From Methylobacterium sp. J-088 (lineage in GTDB: Bacteria > Pseudomonadota > Alphaproteobacteria > Rhizobiales > Beijerinckiaceae), in assembly GCF_022829295.1 (NCBI RefSeq), contig NZ_JAKSYH010000255.1, positions 1 through 47,488 on the forward strand: a DNA stretch of 47,488 bases, given 5' to 3'. The notes below the pieces were generated by a model. It was not told the DNA's origin and did no database searches. It saw nothing but the letters and a program-made list of their open reading frames with translations. Within the stretch, counting starts at the first letter, position 1; every line of letters begins with the position of its first letter. Both the position numbers and the translations under genes were made by a program. Of this stretch, positions 23,800 to 32,585 are shown in pieces.

Positions 23800-25137
23800 A
23801 TGACCGGCCGCACCCTGCATCTCAACGTCAACCTGCTGCATTCCGGCGTCTACCCGTCCGCGTGGCGGCTGCCGGGGAGCCGGCCGGACGCGTTCATCGA
23901 CATCGACCACTTCATCCGCGTCGCCCGCGTCGCCGAGCGGGGCAAGCTCGACGCGATCTTCCTGGCCGACACCCCGGCGATCAACGACCGGATCGACTAC
24001 CGGCCGTTCAACGCCCTCGAACCCACGGTGGTGCTGGCGAGCATCGCGGCGGTGACGCGCCATGTCGGCCTCGTGGCCACCGCCTCGACCACCTACAACG
24101 CGCCGTTCAACCTCGCCCGCCGCTTCGCGAGCCTCGACCTCGTGAGCCGGGGCCGGGTGGGCTGGAACGTGGTGACCACCGCGGACGCCGCCGCGGGCCG
24201 CAATTTCGGCTTCGCGGGCGCCTCCGAGCACGGCGCGCGCTATGCGCGGGCGCGGGAATTCACCGACCTCGTCCACGCCCTGTGGGACAGCTGGGAGGAC
24301 GACGCCTTCCTCGGCGACACGGCGCGCGGCCGGTTCATCGATCCCGCCAAGGTGCACGCGGTGAACCATCGCGGCGCGCACTACACCGTCGAAGGGCCGC
24401 TCACGGTGCCGCGCAGCCCGCAAGGGCGCCCGGTGACCTTCCAGGCGGGCGGCTCGGAGGACGGGCGCGAACTCGCCGCCGCCACTGCGGACGCGGTGTT
24501 CTCGCTCGCGCAGACCATCGCGGACGGGGTGGCGTATGCCCGGGACCTGCGGGCGCGGGCGGCGCGCTACGGGCGCGGGCCGGACGCGCTGGTGATCCTG
24601 CCCGGCCTCGCCACGGTGATCGGCTCCACGGAGGCCGAGGCGCGGCGGCGGCAGGACGAGCTCTGGGATCTCGTGCCCCTGGAATACAGCCTCGCCCGGC
24701 TCGCCGGGACGCTGCGGATCGACCCCACGCGGCTCGAGCTCGACAAGCCTTTGCCCGACCCGCTGCCCCTGCCGGCGGACGCCAACCACACGATGTTCCT
24801 GGGCACGGTCGCGCTCGCCCGGCGCGAGGGTCTGACGGTGCGCCAGCTCCTGCGGGCGCTGGGCGGCGGCGTCGGCCACCGCATCATGGCGGGCACCCCG
24901 GAGGCGATCGCCGACGATATCGAGGCGTGGTTCCGGGCGGGCGCGGCGGACGGCTTCAACCTGATGCCCGACGTGCTGCCGGACGGGCTGGAGACCTTCG
25001 TGGACGCGGTCGTGCCAATCCTGCAGCGGCGCGGCCTGTTCCGCCGCGACTACGCGGGCGCGACCCTGCGCGACCATCTCGGGCTGGCACGGCCGCCGAG
25101 CCGCTATGCCAGCGGTGGGGCTTCGCTGTCCGCCTGA
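23800..25137 (+). CDS. LLM-class flavin-dependent monooxygenase (NtaA/SnaA/DszA family)
   Basis: This 445-residue protein is longer than the preceding LLM enzyme and belongs to the NtaA/DszA branch. Diagnostic stretches are L-H-L-N-V-N-L-L-H-S-G-V-Y-P-S-A-W-R near the start, D-A-I-F-L-A-D-T near 55, the highly conserved S-R-G-R-V-G-W-N-V-V-T-T near 115-127, and Q-A-G-G-S-E-D-G-R near 210. Such enzymes oxidise chelating amines, sulfones or sulfonates with FMNH2. The third gene of the cluster, it starts 14 bases after the previous stop and is probably co-transcribed. The substrate is inferred to be a sulfur compound from its neighbours only. Confidence 0.87.
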   Translation: MTGRTLHLNVNLLHSGVYPSAWRLPGSRPDAFIDIDHFIRVARVAERGKLDAIFLADTPAINDRIDYRPFNALEPTVVLASIAAVTRHVGLVATASTTYNAPFNLARRFASLDLVSRGRVGWNVVTTADAAAGRNFGFAGASEHGARYARAREFTDLVHALWDSWEDDAFLGDTARGRFIDPAKVHAVNHRGAHYTVEGPLTVPRSPQGRPVTFQAGGSEDGRELAAATADAVFSLAQTIADGVAYARDLRARAARYGRGPDALVILPGLATVIGSTEAEARRRQDELWDLVPLEYSLARLAGTLRIDPTRLELDKPLPDPLPLPADANHTMFLGTVALARREGLTVRQLLRALGGGVGHRIMAGTPEAIADDIEAWFRAGAADGFNLMPDVLPDGLETFVDAVVPILQRRGLFRRDYAGATLRDHLGLARPPSRYASGGASLSA

Positions 25138-25253
25138 TCGGGCGATAACATATCTTTGTGGCACCAGCTCCTAATGGAGCGGGATGCGCTCTCTCTCATG
25201 TGCGGGCTTGCGAATTCATGCTTAGCCCGCTGCGCCGATGATACCCGCAGAGC

Positions 25254-25450
25254 ACCCCTCTCCCCGCGGGCGGGGAGAGGGCTCCGGCGACCTCGTTGTC
25301 GCCGGAGCGAGGCGGCAGCCGAAGGTGAGGGGGTGGTGCCGGAAGAGGCTCGTCCTGACGAGCCCCCTCACCTTCGCTCCGGCTGCGCCTGCGCTTCCCG
25401 CACGGACGACGAGGTCCGTGCGGGCCTCTCCCCGCGCGCGGGGAGAGGGG
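25254..25450. repeat. Dispersed palindromic intergenic repeat, copy A
   Basis: This is a compound inverted-repeat element. It starts with CCCCTCTCCCCGCGGGCGGG and ends with a mirrored GC-rich hairpin. Inside, GGCGGCAGCCGAAGGTGAGG is answered by CCCTCACCTTCGCTCCGGCT on the other arm. The same inner arms recur in copy B at 30915-31080. There is no coding frame of note. It fills most of the gap between two convergent transcription units. Confidence 0.85.
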
Positions 25451-25524
25451 ATCCGCGTCTCTTCAAGCTGTCGGCTGAGCCAACCGAGTCTCTGAACTTA
25501 TAAACCCCGTACCCTGCTCTCGCC

Positions 25525-26943
25525 TCACGCCAACGACATGCGCAGCGGCGGCTCGACCTCCGGGGGCAGCGGCGAGACGTAGCCGGCCGCGCCGCGCCGC
25601 CGGGCGAGATCCGCCCGGGCGGCGTCCCGCAGGGCCGCATCGGTCAGCGCCAGGGTGCCGGTGGCCGCCATCGCCTTGGCGACCTGCACCATCGCCTTGT
25701 GGGCCGCCGGGGTCTTTCCCTGCGCCACCACCTGCCACGTATGGAACGGCGTGCCGATCGCCACGGTCGGGGCGTGCGCCTGCACGGTCGGCACCACCCA
25801 GCTCACGTCGCCCACATCGGTCGAGCCGATCGCGGGGTTGCGCGGGGCGTCGAGCGGCACGAGGAAATCCGCGAGCGGCGCCGCGGTCCGCGGCATCCCG
25901 ATGGCACGGAACACGGCGTCGATGTCGCCATCGCTGAGCGTCGCGCGGATTCGTTCGGCGAAATCCCGGTCGGCATCGTCGAAGGGCGGCGGCCCCAGCT
26001 CCTCCATCACCCCGTGGAGCGCCTGCTCCAGCGGCGTGTTGCCCAACAGGTTCGACACGGCGCTGACGATCCGCACCTCGACCGCGGTCTCGGTCATCAG
26101 CGCGGCGCCCTGCGCCACCTTTTTCACCCGCTCCACCAGGGCCAGCATGCCGGGCAGATCGCGGGCGCGGATCGAGTAGCGCACGCGCGCCCCCGCCTGC
26201 ACGACGTTCGGCGCGATGCCGCCCGCGTCGAGATAGGCGTAGTGCACCCTTGCATCCGAGGGCATGTGCTCGCGCATGTAGTTCACGCCGACGCTCATCA
26301 GCTCCACGGCGTCGAGCGCCGAGCGTCCGAGATGCGGAGCCGCCGCGGCGTGGGCGGTCCGCCCGGTGAAGGTGAAGTCCGCCCGCGTGTTGGCCAGCGC
26401 GGCCGGCGGCGCCACCTCCCAGAAGCTGCCCGGGTGCCAGGAGATCGCGATGTCGGCATCCGCGAAGGCGCCGGCGCGGACCATGAAGGCCTTGGCGGCC
26501 CCGCCCTCCTCGGCCGGGCAGCCGTAATAGCGCACGCGGCCGGGGGTGCCGGTCTCGGCGAGCCAGTCCTTGACGGCTGTGGCGGCCAGCAGAGCCGCCG
26601 AGCCGAGGAGGTTGTGGCCGCAGCCATGGCCGTGCCCGCCCGGCTCGATCGGCCGGTGCTCGGCGAGTCCCGCCTCCTGCGACAGGCCGGGCAGCGCATC
26701 GTACTCGCCGAGGAACGCGATGACCGGCCCGCCCTCCCCGGCCTCGCCCATCACCGCGGTGGGGATGCCGGCGACCGCTTCCGTGATCCGGAAGCCCTGG
26801 TGGCGCAATTCGGCGACGTGCTCGGCGCAGGAGCGTTCTTCCGTGTAGCAGACCTCCGGCATGCCCCAGACCCGCTCCGACAGGGCGATCAGCCGCGCCT
26901 TCCGGGCGTCGACATGGCGCCACACGGTGCTGCGGTTATCCAT
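25525..26943 (-). CDS. M20-family amidohydrolase (AbgB-like)
   Basis: This 472-residue metal-dependent hydrolase has the M20 metal-site signatures: G-E-Y-D-A-L-P-G-L near 82, G-H-G-H-G-C-G-H-N near 107-115, and the E-E-G-G-A-A-K stretch near 145. Its length and closing region (S-T-D-V-G-D-V-S-W-V-V-P-T near 385) match the p-aminobenzoyl-glutamate hydrolase subunit B/amidohydrolase group, which removes an acyl or aminoacyl group from small amides. The start at 26943 has GGGAGA upstream. It is divergent from a peptide-type ABC transporter, so it probably splits an imported amide or peptide. The natural substrate is unknown. No signal peptide is seen, so it is cytoplasmic. Confidence 0.87.
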   Translation of the reverse strand: MDNRSTVWRHVDARKARLIALSERVWGMPEVCYTEERSCAEHVAELRHQGFRITEAVAGIPTAVMGEAGEGGPVIAFLGEYDALPGLSQEAGLAEHRPIEPGGHGHGCGHNLLGSAALLAATAVKDWLAETGTPGRVRYYGCPAEEGGAAKAFMVRAGAFADADIAISWHPGSFWEVAPPAALANTRADFTFTGRTAHAAAAPHLGRSALDAVELMSVGVNYMREHMPSDARVHYAYLDAGGIAPNVVQAGARVRYSIRARDLPGMLALVERVKKVAQGAALMTETAVEVRIVSAVSNLLGNTPLEQALHGVMEELGPPPFDDADRDFAERIRATLSDGDIDAVFRAIGMPRTAAPLADFLVPLDAPRNPAIGSTDVGDVSWVVPTVQAHAPTVAIGTPFHTWQVVAQGKTPAAHKAMVQVAKAMAATGTLALTDAALRDAARADLARRRGAAGYVSPLPPEVEPPLRMSLA

Positions 26944-27070
26944 CGTGTCGTCTCCCGGTGTGGTACCGATCGAACCCGCGCCACCCTGGCGGGCGTTCGT
27001 GCATGCAGGGCCGGGGCCAGGAAGGCGTCCGGCATGCCGGATCGTCAACACGTTTCGATTGAAGCGTCAC

Positions 27071-27085
27071 TGGCCCGCCCCTTGC
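27071..27085 (+). promoter_or_regulatory. Possible sigma-54 promoter for the peptide transporter
   Basis: TGGCCCG (27071-27077), four bases, then TTGC (27082-27085) matches the -24/-12 layout with one change in the first block (TGGCCC instead of TGGCAC). Transcription would start near 27097, 44 bases before the ATG at 27141. In GC-rich DNA such a match can occur by chance. It is supported by the similar promoter of the Nit1C operon and by the likely nitrogen-scavenging role of these genes. Confidence 0.4.
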
Positions 27086-27140
27086 CAACACCGCATTCGG
27101 AATGGTGCTGTGCCCGTCACGGCGGCAATCAGGAATGATC

Positions 27141-28931
27141 ATGGACGAGCGGGATCTGCGCGGCCTCATCGGACGTGTGAAGGACGGCCGCCTGTCGCGG
27201 CGCGCCTTCGTGCAGCGGATGGTAGCGGTCGGCCTCACCGCGCCGATGGCCGGGCTGATGCTGGCCGGCAACGGCGTGGCGATGGCGGCCGATATCCGGG
27301 CCGGCTACAAGCCGACCAAGGCCGGCGGCGGCGGTGCGCTCAAGCTGCTCTGGTGGCAGGCGCCGACGCTGATCAACCCGCATTTCGCGGTCGGCACCAA
27401 GGATCAGGACGCCTCGCGGATCTTCTACGAGCCGCTCGCCGCCTGGGACCCGGACGGCAACCTCGTGCCGGTGCTGGCCGCCACGATCCCGTCCAAGGAG
27501 AACGGGGCGCTGGCCGCCGATGGCCGCTCGGTGGTCTGGACGCTCAAGCCCGGCGTCAAATGGCACGACGGCAAGCCGCTCACCGCCGACGACCTCGTGT
27601 TCACCTGGGCGTATGCCCGCGATCCCGCCACTGCGGCGGTGACGGCCGGCTCCTACAAGGATTGCACGGTCGAGAAGATCGACGACCTCAGCGTCCGGGT
27701 CCTGTTCGACAAGCCGACACCGTTCTGGTGCGACGCCTTCGTGGGCATCGTCGGGATGGTGCTGCCGCAGCACCTGTTCGGCCCCTATAGCGGCGCGAAA
27801 TCGCGCGACGCGCCGCAGAACCTCGCCCCGGTGGGCACCGGCCCGTACCGGTTCGTGGAGTTCCGGCCCGGCGACATCGTCCGCGGCGAACGCAACCCGG
27901 ATTACCACCTGCCGAACCGGCCGTATTTCGACACGATCGAGATGAAGGGCGGCGGCGATGCGGTCTCGGCCGCCCGCGCCGTGCTCCAGACCGGCGAGTA
28001 CGACTACGCCTGGAACATGCTGATCGAGGACGAGGTGCTGAAGCGCCTGGAGACCGGCGGCAAGGGCCGGGTCGACGTGGTCTACGGCGGCAAGCTGGAA
28101 TTCCTGCTGCTGAATGCCACCGACCCGAACGTCGAGGTCGACGGCGAGCGCGCCTCGATCACCACCAAGCACCCCGCCTTCTCGGACCCGAAGGTAGCCC
28201 GAGCGATGAACCTGCTGGTCGACCGCAAGTCGATCCAGACCTACATCTACGGCCGCACCGGCAGGGCCACCGCCAACACGGTGAACGGCCCCGAGCGCTT
28301 CGTCTCGAAGGATACCAGCTTCGCCTTCGACCCGGCACGCGCCAACGCGCTCCTCGACGAGGCCGGCTGGACCAAGGGCTCGGACGGGATCCGCGCCAAG
28401 GACGGCAAGACGCTCAAGCTGGTCTTCCAGACCTCGATCAACGCCCCGCGCCAGAAGACCCAGGCGATCATCAAGCAGGCGGCCGCCAAGGCCGGCATCG
28501 CGATCGAGCTGAAATCGGTGACCGGCTCGGTGTTCTTCTCCTCCGATCCGGCCAACCCCGACACCTGCACGCATTTCTACGCCGACATGGAGATGTACGC
28601 CTACAGCATGACCCAGGCCGATCCGGCGATCTGGCTCTTGATGTACGCCTCCTGGGAGGTCGCCCAGAAGGCCAACAAGTGGCAGGGCCGCAACGTCGTG
28701 CGCTGGCGCAACGATGCCTACGACAAAGCCTACAGCGCCGCCCAGAGCGAGCTCGACCCGGTCAAGCGCGCGGCGCTCCTCATCACCTGCAACGACCTCG
28801 CGGTCTCCGAGAACGTGCTGCCGCTGATCCACCGCGCCGAGGTCTCGGCGGTGGGCGCCGCGCTCACGGCGCCCCGCAGCGGCTGGGACAACGACCTGTC
28901 GTTCCTGCCCGACTGGTACCGGGAGGCCTGA
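27141..28931 (+). CDS. Peptide/nickel-type ABC transporter substrate-binding protein
   Basis: This 596-residue exported protein has a twin-arginine leader, L-S-R-R-A-F-V-Q-R-M-V-A-V-G-L-T-A-P-M-A-G, preceded by about 18 charged residues. The mature part is the SBP_bac_5 family: W-T-L-K-P-G-V-K-W-H-D-G-K-P-L-T-A-D-D-L-V-F near 130-155, then G-T-G-P-Y-R-F near 235 and A-R-A-N-A-L-L-D-E-A-G-W near 400. The start at 27141 has AGGA six bases upstream. It is followed by two permease genes of the same transporter. The ligand could be an oligopeptide or an acylated amino acid matching the divergent M20 hydrolase. Confidence 0.9.
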   Translation: MDERDLRGLIGRVKDGRLSRRAFVQRMVAVGLTAPMAGLMLAGNGVAMAADIRAGYKPTKAGGGGALKLLWWQAPTLINPHFAVGTKDQDASRIFYEPLAAWDPDGNLVPVLAATIPSKENGALAADGRSVVWTLKPGVKWHDGKPLTADDLVFTWAYARDPATAAVTAGSYKDCTVEKIDDLSVRVLFDKPTPFWCDAFVGIVGMVLPQHLFGPYSGAKSRDAPQNLAPVGTGPYRFVEFRPGDIVRGERNPDYHLPNRPYFDTIEMKGGGDAVSAARAVLQTGEYDYAWNMLIEDEVLKRLETGGKGRVDVVYGGKLEFLLLNATDPNVEVDGERASITTKHPAFSDPKVARAMNLLVDRKSIQTYIYGRTGRATANTVNGPERFVSKDTSFAFDPARANALLDEAGWTKGSDGIRAKDGKTLKLVFQTSINAPRQKTQAIIKQAAAKAGIAIELKSVTGSVFFSSDPANPDTCTHFYADMEMYAYSMTQADPAIWLLMYASWEVAQKANKWQGRNVVRWRNDAYDKAYSAAQSELDPVKRAALLITCNDLAVSENVLPLIHRAEVSAVGAALTAPRSGWDNDLSFLPDWYREA

Positions 28932-28963
28932 GCGGGAGCGCGGCGCCAAGAAGGGGCACACCA

Positions 28964-29923
28964 ATGGGCGCCTACATCCTGCGACGGCTCCTGATCGCGA
29001 TCCCGAGCCTGCTCGGCATCAGCCTGATCCTGTTCACCGTCCTGGCGCTCGCGCCGGGCGACCCGTTCGGCGAACTCGCCAGCAACCCGAACGTGCCCCC
29101 CGAGGTGCGGGCGGCTCTGCGGGTGAAGTTCGGCCTCGATGACCCGATCTTCACCCGCTACCTGCACTGGCTCACCGCCATGCTGCACGGCGACTGGGGC
29201 TTCTCGTTCGCGAGCCGCGTGAATGTCGATGCGCTGATCCTGCAGCGGCTGCCGACGACCCTGTTCATCGTCGGCTCCTCTCAGGTGCTGGCACTGCTGA
29301 TCGCGGTGCCGGTCGGTCTCTACGCCGCGCGCCGGCCCTACTCGCTGGCCGATCAGGTCGCCAACACCCTGGCCTTCGTGGGCTTCTCGCTGCCGACCTT
29401 CTTCACCGGCCTGCTGTTCATCCTGCTGTTCTCGATCAAGCTCGGCTGGCTGCCCTTCGTCTACCAGGCCGACCTGCCGGGCTCCGGCCTCCCCTGGATG
29501 TGGGCCAACATCCGGCAGGCGATCATGCCGGTGGCGGTGTTGGGCTTCTTCCAGGCCGCCTCCTACACCCGGTACGTGCGCGCCTCGGCGCTGGACGTCG
29601 CCCGGCTCGACTACGTCACCACGGCCCGCGCCAAGGGCCTCTCCGAGGGCACGGTGACCCGCCGGCACATCGCCCGCAACGCCCTGATCCCGGTGGTGAC
29701 GCTGGTCGCCCTCCAGATCCCGGCGGTGTTCGGCGGCGCCATCGTCACCGAGCAGATCTTCCGGATCCCCGGCATCGGCTCGCTGCTGATCGACGCGATG
29801 CTGGCCAACGACACGCCGGTGGTGATGGCGGTGACCTTCGTGTTCGCCGGCCTCGTCATCCTGTTCAACCTCGTCGCGGACCTGCTCTATGGCTGGCTCG
29901 ACCCCCGCATCGCCCTCCGATGA
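28964..29923 (+). CDS. Peptide-type ABC transporter permease (DppB-like)
   Basis: This 319-residue inner-membrane protein begins M-G-A-Y-I-L-R-R-L-L-I-A-I-P-S-L-L-G-I-S-L-I, the typical start of DppB/OppB permeases. About six hydrophobic segments are visible. The cytoplasmic coupling loop is conserved: Y-V-T-T-A-R-A-K-G-L-S-E-G-T-V-T-R-R-H-I-A-R-N-A-L near 215-240. It starts 32 bases after the binding-protein stop with a GGGG site upstream and pairs with the following permease. Confidence 0.93.
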   Translation: MGAYILRRLLIAIPSLLGISLILFTVLALAPGDPFGELASNPNVPPEVRAALRVKFGLDDPIFTRYLHWLTAMLHGDWGFSFASRVNVDALILQRLPTTLFIVGSSQVLALLIAVPVGLYAARRPYSLADQVANTLAFVGFSLPTFFTGLLFILLFSIKLGWLPFVYQADLPGSGLPWMWANIRQAIMPVAVLGFFQAASYTRYVRASALDVARLDYVTTARAKGLSEGTVTRRHIARNALIPVVTLVALQIPAVFGGAIVTEQIFRIPGIGSLLIDAMLANDTPVVMAVTFVFAGLVILFNLVADLLYGWLDPRIALR

Positions 29924-29927
29924 GGCG

Positions 29928-30821
29928 ATGGCCCCTGCCCGCGTGCCGGCCTCGCCGGGGCGGGAGACGTGGCGGCGCTTCCGGCGGCACCGGCTGGCGC
30001 TGGCGAGCGTCGGCGTGCTGGCCGTACTGGTCGCCGGCGTGGTGTTCGGCGGCCTGCTCTGGCCGGTCGCCATCGACGACATCGATTTCGCCGCCCAGCT
30101 CCAGGGCCCGTCCTGGGACCATCCGTTCGGCACCGACGATCTCGGCCAGGATCTCTTGGCCCGGATGATCCATGGCGGCCGGATCTCCCTCGCGGTCGGC
30201 TTCGCCGCCATGGCGGTGGCGAGCCTGATCGGGGTGCTGGTCGGGGCGCTGGCCGGCATGTCGCGCCGCCTGCTCGACCCCCTGCTGATGTGGCTGACCG
30301 ACCTGTTCCTGTCGCTGCCGCAACTGCCGCTGCTGCTGCTGGTGATCTACCTGTTCCGCGACAGCCTGAAGGCCGTGTTCGGCACGCAGGGCGGCGTGTT
30401 CCTGATGATCGTCGCGGTGATCGGGGGCCTGCGCTGGATGCCGGTCGCCCGGCTGGTGCGGGCGCAGTTCCTGACGCTCCGGGAGAAGGAGTTCGTGGAG
30501 GCGGCCCGTTCGCAGGGGGCGACCACCGGGCACCTCGTGCGCCGCCACATCCTGCCGAACGCGCTGGGGCCGGTGATCGTGGCCGCCTCGATCGAGGTCT
30601 CGGCGGCGATCATCGCGGAATCGACGCTCTCGTTCCTGGGGCTCGGCTTCCCGCCCGACATCCCGACCTGGGGGCGGCTGCTATTCGACGCCAAGGACCA
30701 CCTCGACGTCGCGCCCCACTGGGCGCTGTTCCCGGGGGGCGCGATTTTTTTGACGGTGCTGTCGATCAACTTCATCGGCGACGGCCTGCGCGATGCGCTC
30801 GATCCGCGGCGGGTGCTGTGA
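29928..30821 (+). CDS. Peptide-type ABC transporter permease (DppC-like)
   Basis: This 297-residue membrane protein has an N-terminal cytoplasmic stretch with W-R-R-F-R-R-H-R-L-A-L-A-S-V-G, the D-D-L-G-Q-D-L-L-A-R-M-I-H-G-G-R-I-S-L motif typical of DppC, and the coupling loop E-F-V-E-A-A-R-S-Q-G-A-T-T-G-H-L-V-R-R-H-I. The ATG at 29928 is chosen because GAGG lies just upstream and the length is normal. An ATG at 29889 would add 13 residues and overlap the previous gene by 35 bases. No ATP-binding subunit gene follows; a dispersed repeat and the convergent phaZ come next. The ATPases must come from elsewhere or have been lost. Confidence 0.92.
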   Translation: MAPARVPASPGRETWRRFRRHRLALASVGVLAVLVAGVVFGGLLWPVAIDDIDFAAQLQGPSWDHPFGTDDLGQDLLARMIHGGRISLAVGFAAMAVASLIGVLVGALAGMSRRLLDPLLMWLTDLFLSLPQLPLLLLVIYLFRDSLKAVFGTQGGVFLMIVAVIGGLRWMPVARLVRAQFLTLREKEFVEAARSQGATTGHLVRRHILPNALGPVIVAASIEVSAAIIAESTLSFLGLGFPPDIPTWGRLLFDAKDHLDVAPHWALFPGGAIFLTVLSINFIGDGLRDALDPRRVL

Positions 30822-30914
30822 CCGGACCGTCTGAACGGCAGGCGCTGTTCCCCTCCCCCTTGCGGGGCTACCGGATGCACACATCGCGCGCTGCGCCGAC
30901 GAAAGCACCAGCAA

Positions 30915-31080
30915 ACCCCTCGCCCCGCTTGCGGGGAGAGTGCTCCGGCGACCTTGTCGTCACCGGAGCGAGGCGGCAGCCGAAGGTGAGGGGGCTTGAA
31001 CGGAGGAGTCTCTTCCGGAATCGCCCCCTCACCTTCGCTCCGGCTTCGCCTCTCGCTTCCCGCAAGCGGAGAGAGGGGGG
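30915..31080. repeat. Dispersed palindromic intergenic repeat, copy B
   Basis: It shares with copy A (25254-25450) the order of a GC hairpin edge (CCCCTCGCCCCGCTTGCGGG), then CGGAGCGAGGCGGCAGCCGA, then GGTGAGGGG, a variable centre, then CCCCCTCACCTTCGCTCCGG and a closing hairpin. The variable centre differs between copies while the arms are conserved. It lies between convergent genes, as does copy A. Confidence 0.85.
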
Positions 31081-31175
31081 TGTCGCGACCTTCAAGACCC
31101 GATGCGTGAACATCGCAGGCTCGCGGCGTGAGAGGGCGCGCGCTCTACACCGAGCAGCACCCACTTTCTCCAGCC

Positions 31176-32453
31176 TCAGCCCACCTGCCGCAGATGGCCG
31201 CCGCGCGCGGCCGGCACCGCCTGCATGGCGCGGATGAAGGCCGCGATCCGCGGGGCGATCACCGTGCGGTAGCGCGAGCCGTTGAACACCCCGTAATGCC
31301 CCACCCCGGCCTGGAGGTGATAGGCCTTGCGCGCATCGGGCAGGTTCGGCGTCAGGTCGAGCGCCGCCTTGGTCTGGCCGACGCCGGAGATGTCGTCGTT
31401 CTCGCCCTCGACCGCCAGGATCGCGCAGCGGCGGATCGCCCCGAGATCGACCGGAACGCCCCGGTGCTGCATCTCACCCTTCGGCAAGGCGTGGTTCACG
31501 AACACGGTCTGCACCGTCTGGAGGTAGTACTCGGCGGTGAGGTCCATCACCGCGAGGTACTCGTCGTAGAAGTCCCGGTGCTTCTCGGCCGAGTCGCCGT
31601 CGCCGCCCACCAGATGGTCGAACATGTCCGAATGGGCGGTGACGTGCCGGTCGAGGTTCATCGCCATGAAGCCGGAGAGCTGCAGGAAGCCCGGATAGAC
31701 CCGGCGCCACGCCCCCGGGTAGATCGGCGGCACGAGGCTGATCGTGTTCTGCTCGAACCACTTCTGGCCGCGCTCCTGCGCGAGGCAGTTCACCGCGGTG
31801 GGCGAGCGGCGCGTGTCGATCGGGCCGCCCATCAGGGTCATGGAACTCGGTACGGCGGGCTCGTCGGCCGCCTCCATCAGCGCCACCGCGGCCAAGACCG
31901 GCACCGCCGGCTGGCACACCGCCATGACGTGCAGATCCGGCCCCAGGAATGCGAAGATCTCCTGGAGGGTGTCGATGTAGTCGTCGAGGTCGAAGCGGCC
32001 GGCCAGCAGCGGCACCATCCGGGCGTCGGTCCAGTCGGTGATGAACACCCGGTGGTTCGGCAGCATCGCCTCCACGGTGCCGCGCAGCAGCGTGGCGTAA
32101 TGGCCCGACATCGGCGCGACGATCAGGAGCTTCGGCTGCGCCTCGGCGGGCGGTGTCGGGAAGGCGCGGTCGAAGGCGATCAGGCGGCAGAACGGCCGCT
32201 CCCAAACCACCCGCTCGCTGACCGGCACCGCTTGCCCGTCGACCATCGTCTCGGTGAAGCCGAAGGCCGGCTTGCCGTATTGGCGGGTGACGCGCTCGAA
32301 CATCTCGCAGCCCGCGCTGACCGCCCGCGCGTAGGGCCCGTAGGCCAGGGGATTGCCGGGAATCTGGAGGCCGTAGCGCGTGAGATCGGCGGCGACCCGG
32401 GCCGGCGTCATCAGGGCGCGGGCGCCCTCGTACATCGAATAGGCCAGGAGCAT
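31176..32453 (-). CDS. phaZ: Intracellular polyhydroxybutyrate depolymerase
   Basis: This 425-residue enzyme is of the short-chain intracellular PHB depolymerase type, with no signal peptide. The nucleophile is a cysteine, C180 in H-V-M-A-V-C-Q-P-A-V-P, the family's replacement for the lipase-box serine. G-V-G-H-Y-G-V-F-N-G near the C-terminus carries the likely catalytic His, and A-V-E-G-E-N-D-D-I lies between them. It mobilises stored PHB to 3-hydroxybutyrate oligomers. The start at 32453 follows GTGAGG. It is divergent from regB across a 304-bp region with several repeats. Phasin genes 9 kb away show that this genome segment carries other PHB functions. Confidence 0.92.
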   Translation of the reverse strand: MLLAYSMYEGARALMTPARVAADLTRYGLQIPGNPLAYGPYARAVSAGCEMFERVTRQYGKPAFGFTETMVDGQAVPVSERVVWERPFCRLIAFDRAFPTPPAEAQPKLLIVAPMSGHYATLLRGTVEAMLPNHRVFITDWTDARMVPLLAGRFDLDDYIDTLQEIFAFLGPDLHVMAVCQPAVPVLAAVALMEAADEPAVPSSMTLMGGPIDTRRSPTAVNCLAQERGQKWFEQNTISLVPPIYPGAWRRVYPGFLQLSGFMAMNLDRHVTAHSDMFDHLVGGDGDSAEKHRDFYDEYLAVMDLTAEYYLQTVQTVFVNHALPKGEMQHRGVPVDLGAIRRCAILAVEGENDDISGVGQTKAALDLTPNLPDARKAYHLQAGVGHYGVFNGSRYRTVIAPRIAAFIRAMQAVPAARGGHLRQVG

Positions 32454-32535
32454 CGTTACCTCACGGTCTGCCGCCGGCCTTCGGTGTTGCGGGCCAACCG
32501 GCACCGAACGCCCCCCGACCGGAATTGGCAGGATA

Positions 32536-32564
32536 ATGTTCCACCCTGAACGATAATGGAACAT
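32536..32564. promoter_or_regulatory. Inverted repeat between phaZ and regB
   Basis: ATGTTCCA (32536-32543) is matched by its exact reverse complement TGGAACAT (32557-32564), 13 bases apart. It lies 83 bases upstream of the phaZ start in a divergent promoter region. The arm spacing, about two helical turns centre to centre, suits a dimeric regulator. The regulator is unknown. Confidence 0.45.
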
Positions 32565-32585
32565 CCCCAGATGGGGACGATTTCC

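Noticed and set aside
25699..27138. Plus-strand open frame opposite the M20 hydrolase
   Set aside because: Antisense shadow; the minus strand has the complete M20 metal-site motifs and a good ribosome-binding site.
27129..28964. Minus-strand open frame opposite the peptide-binding protein
   Set aside because: Antisense shadow of a clear SBP_bac_5 gene; its product is Val/Arg/Gly/His-rich and matches no family.
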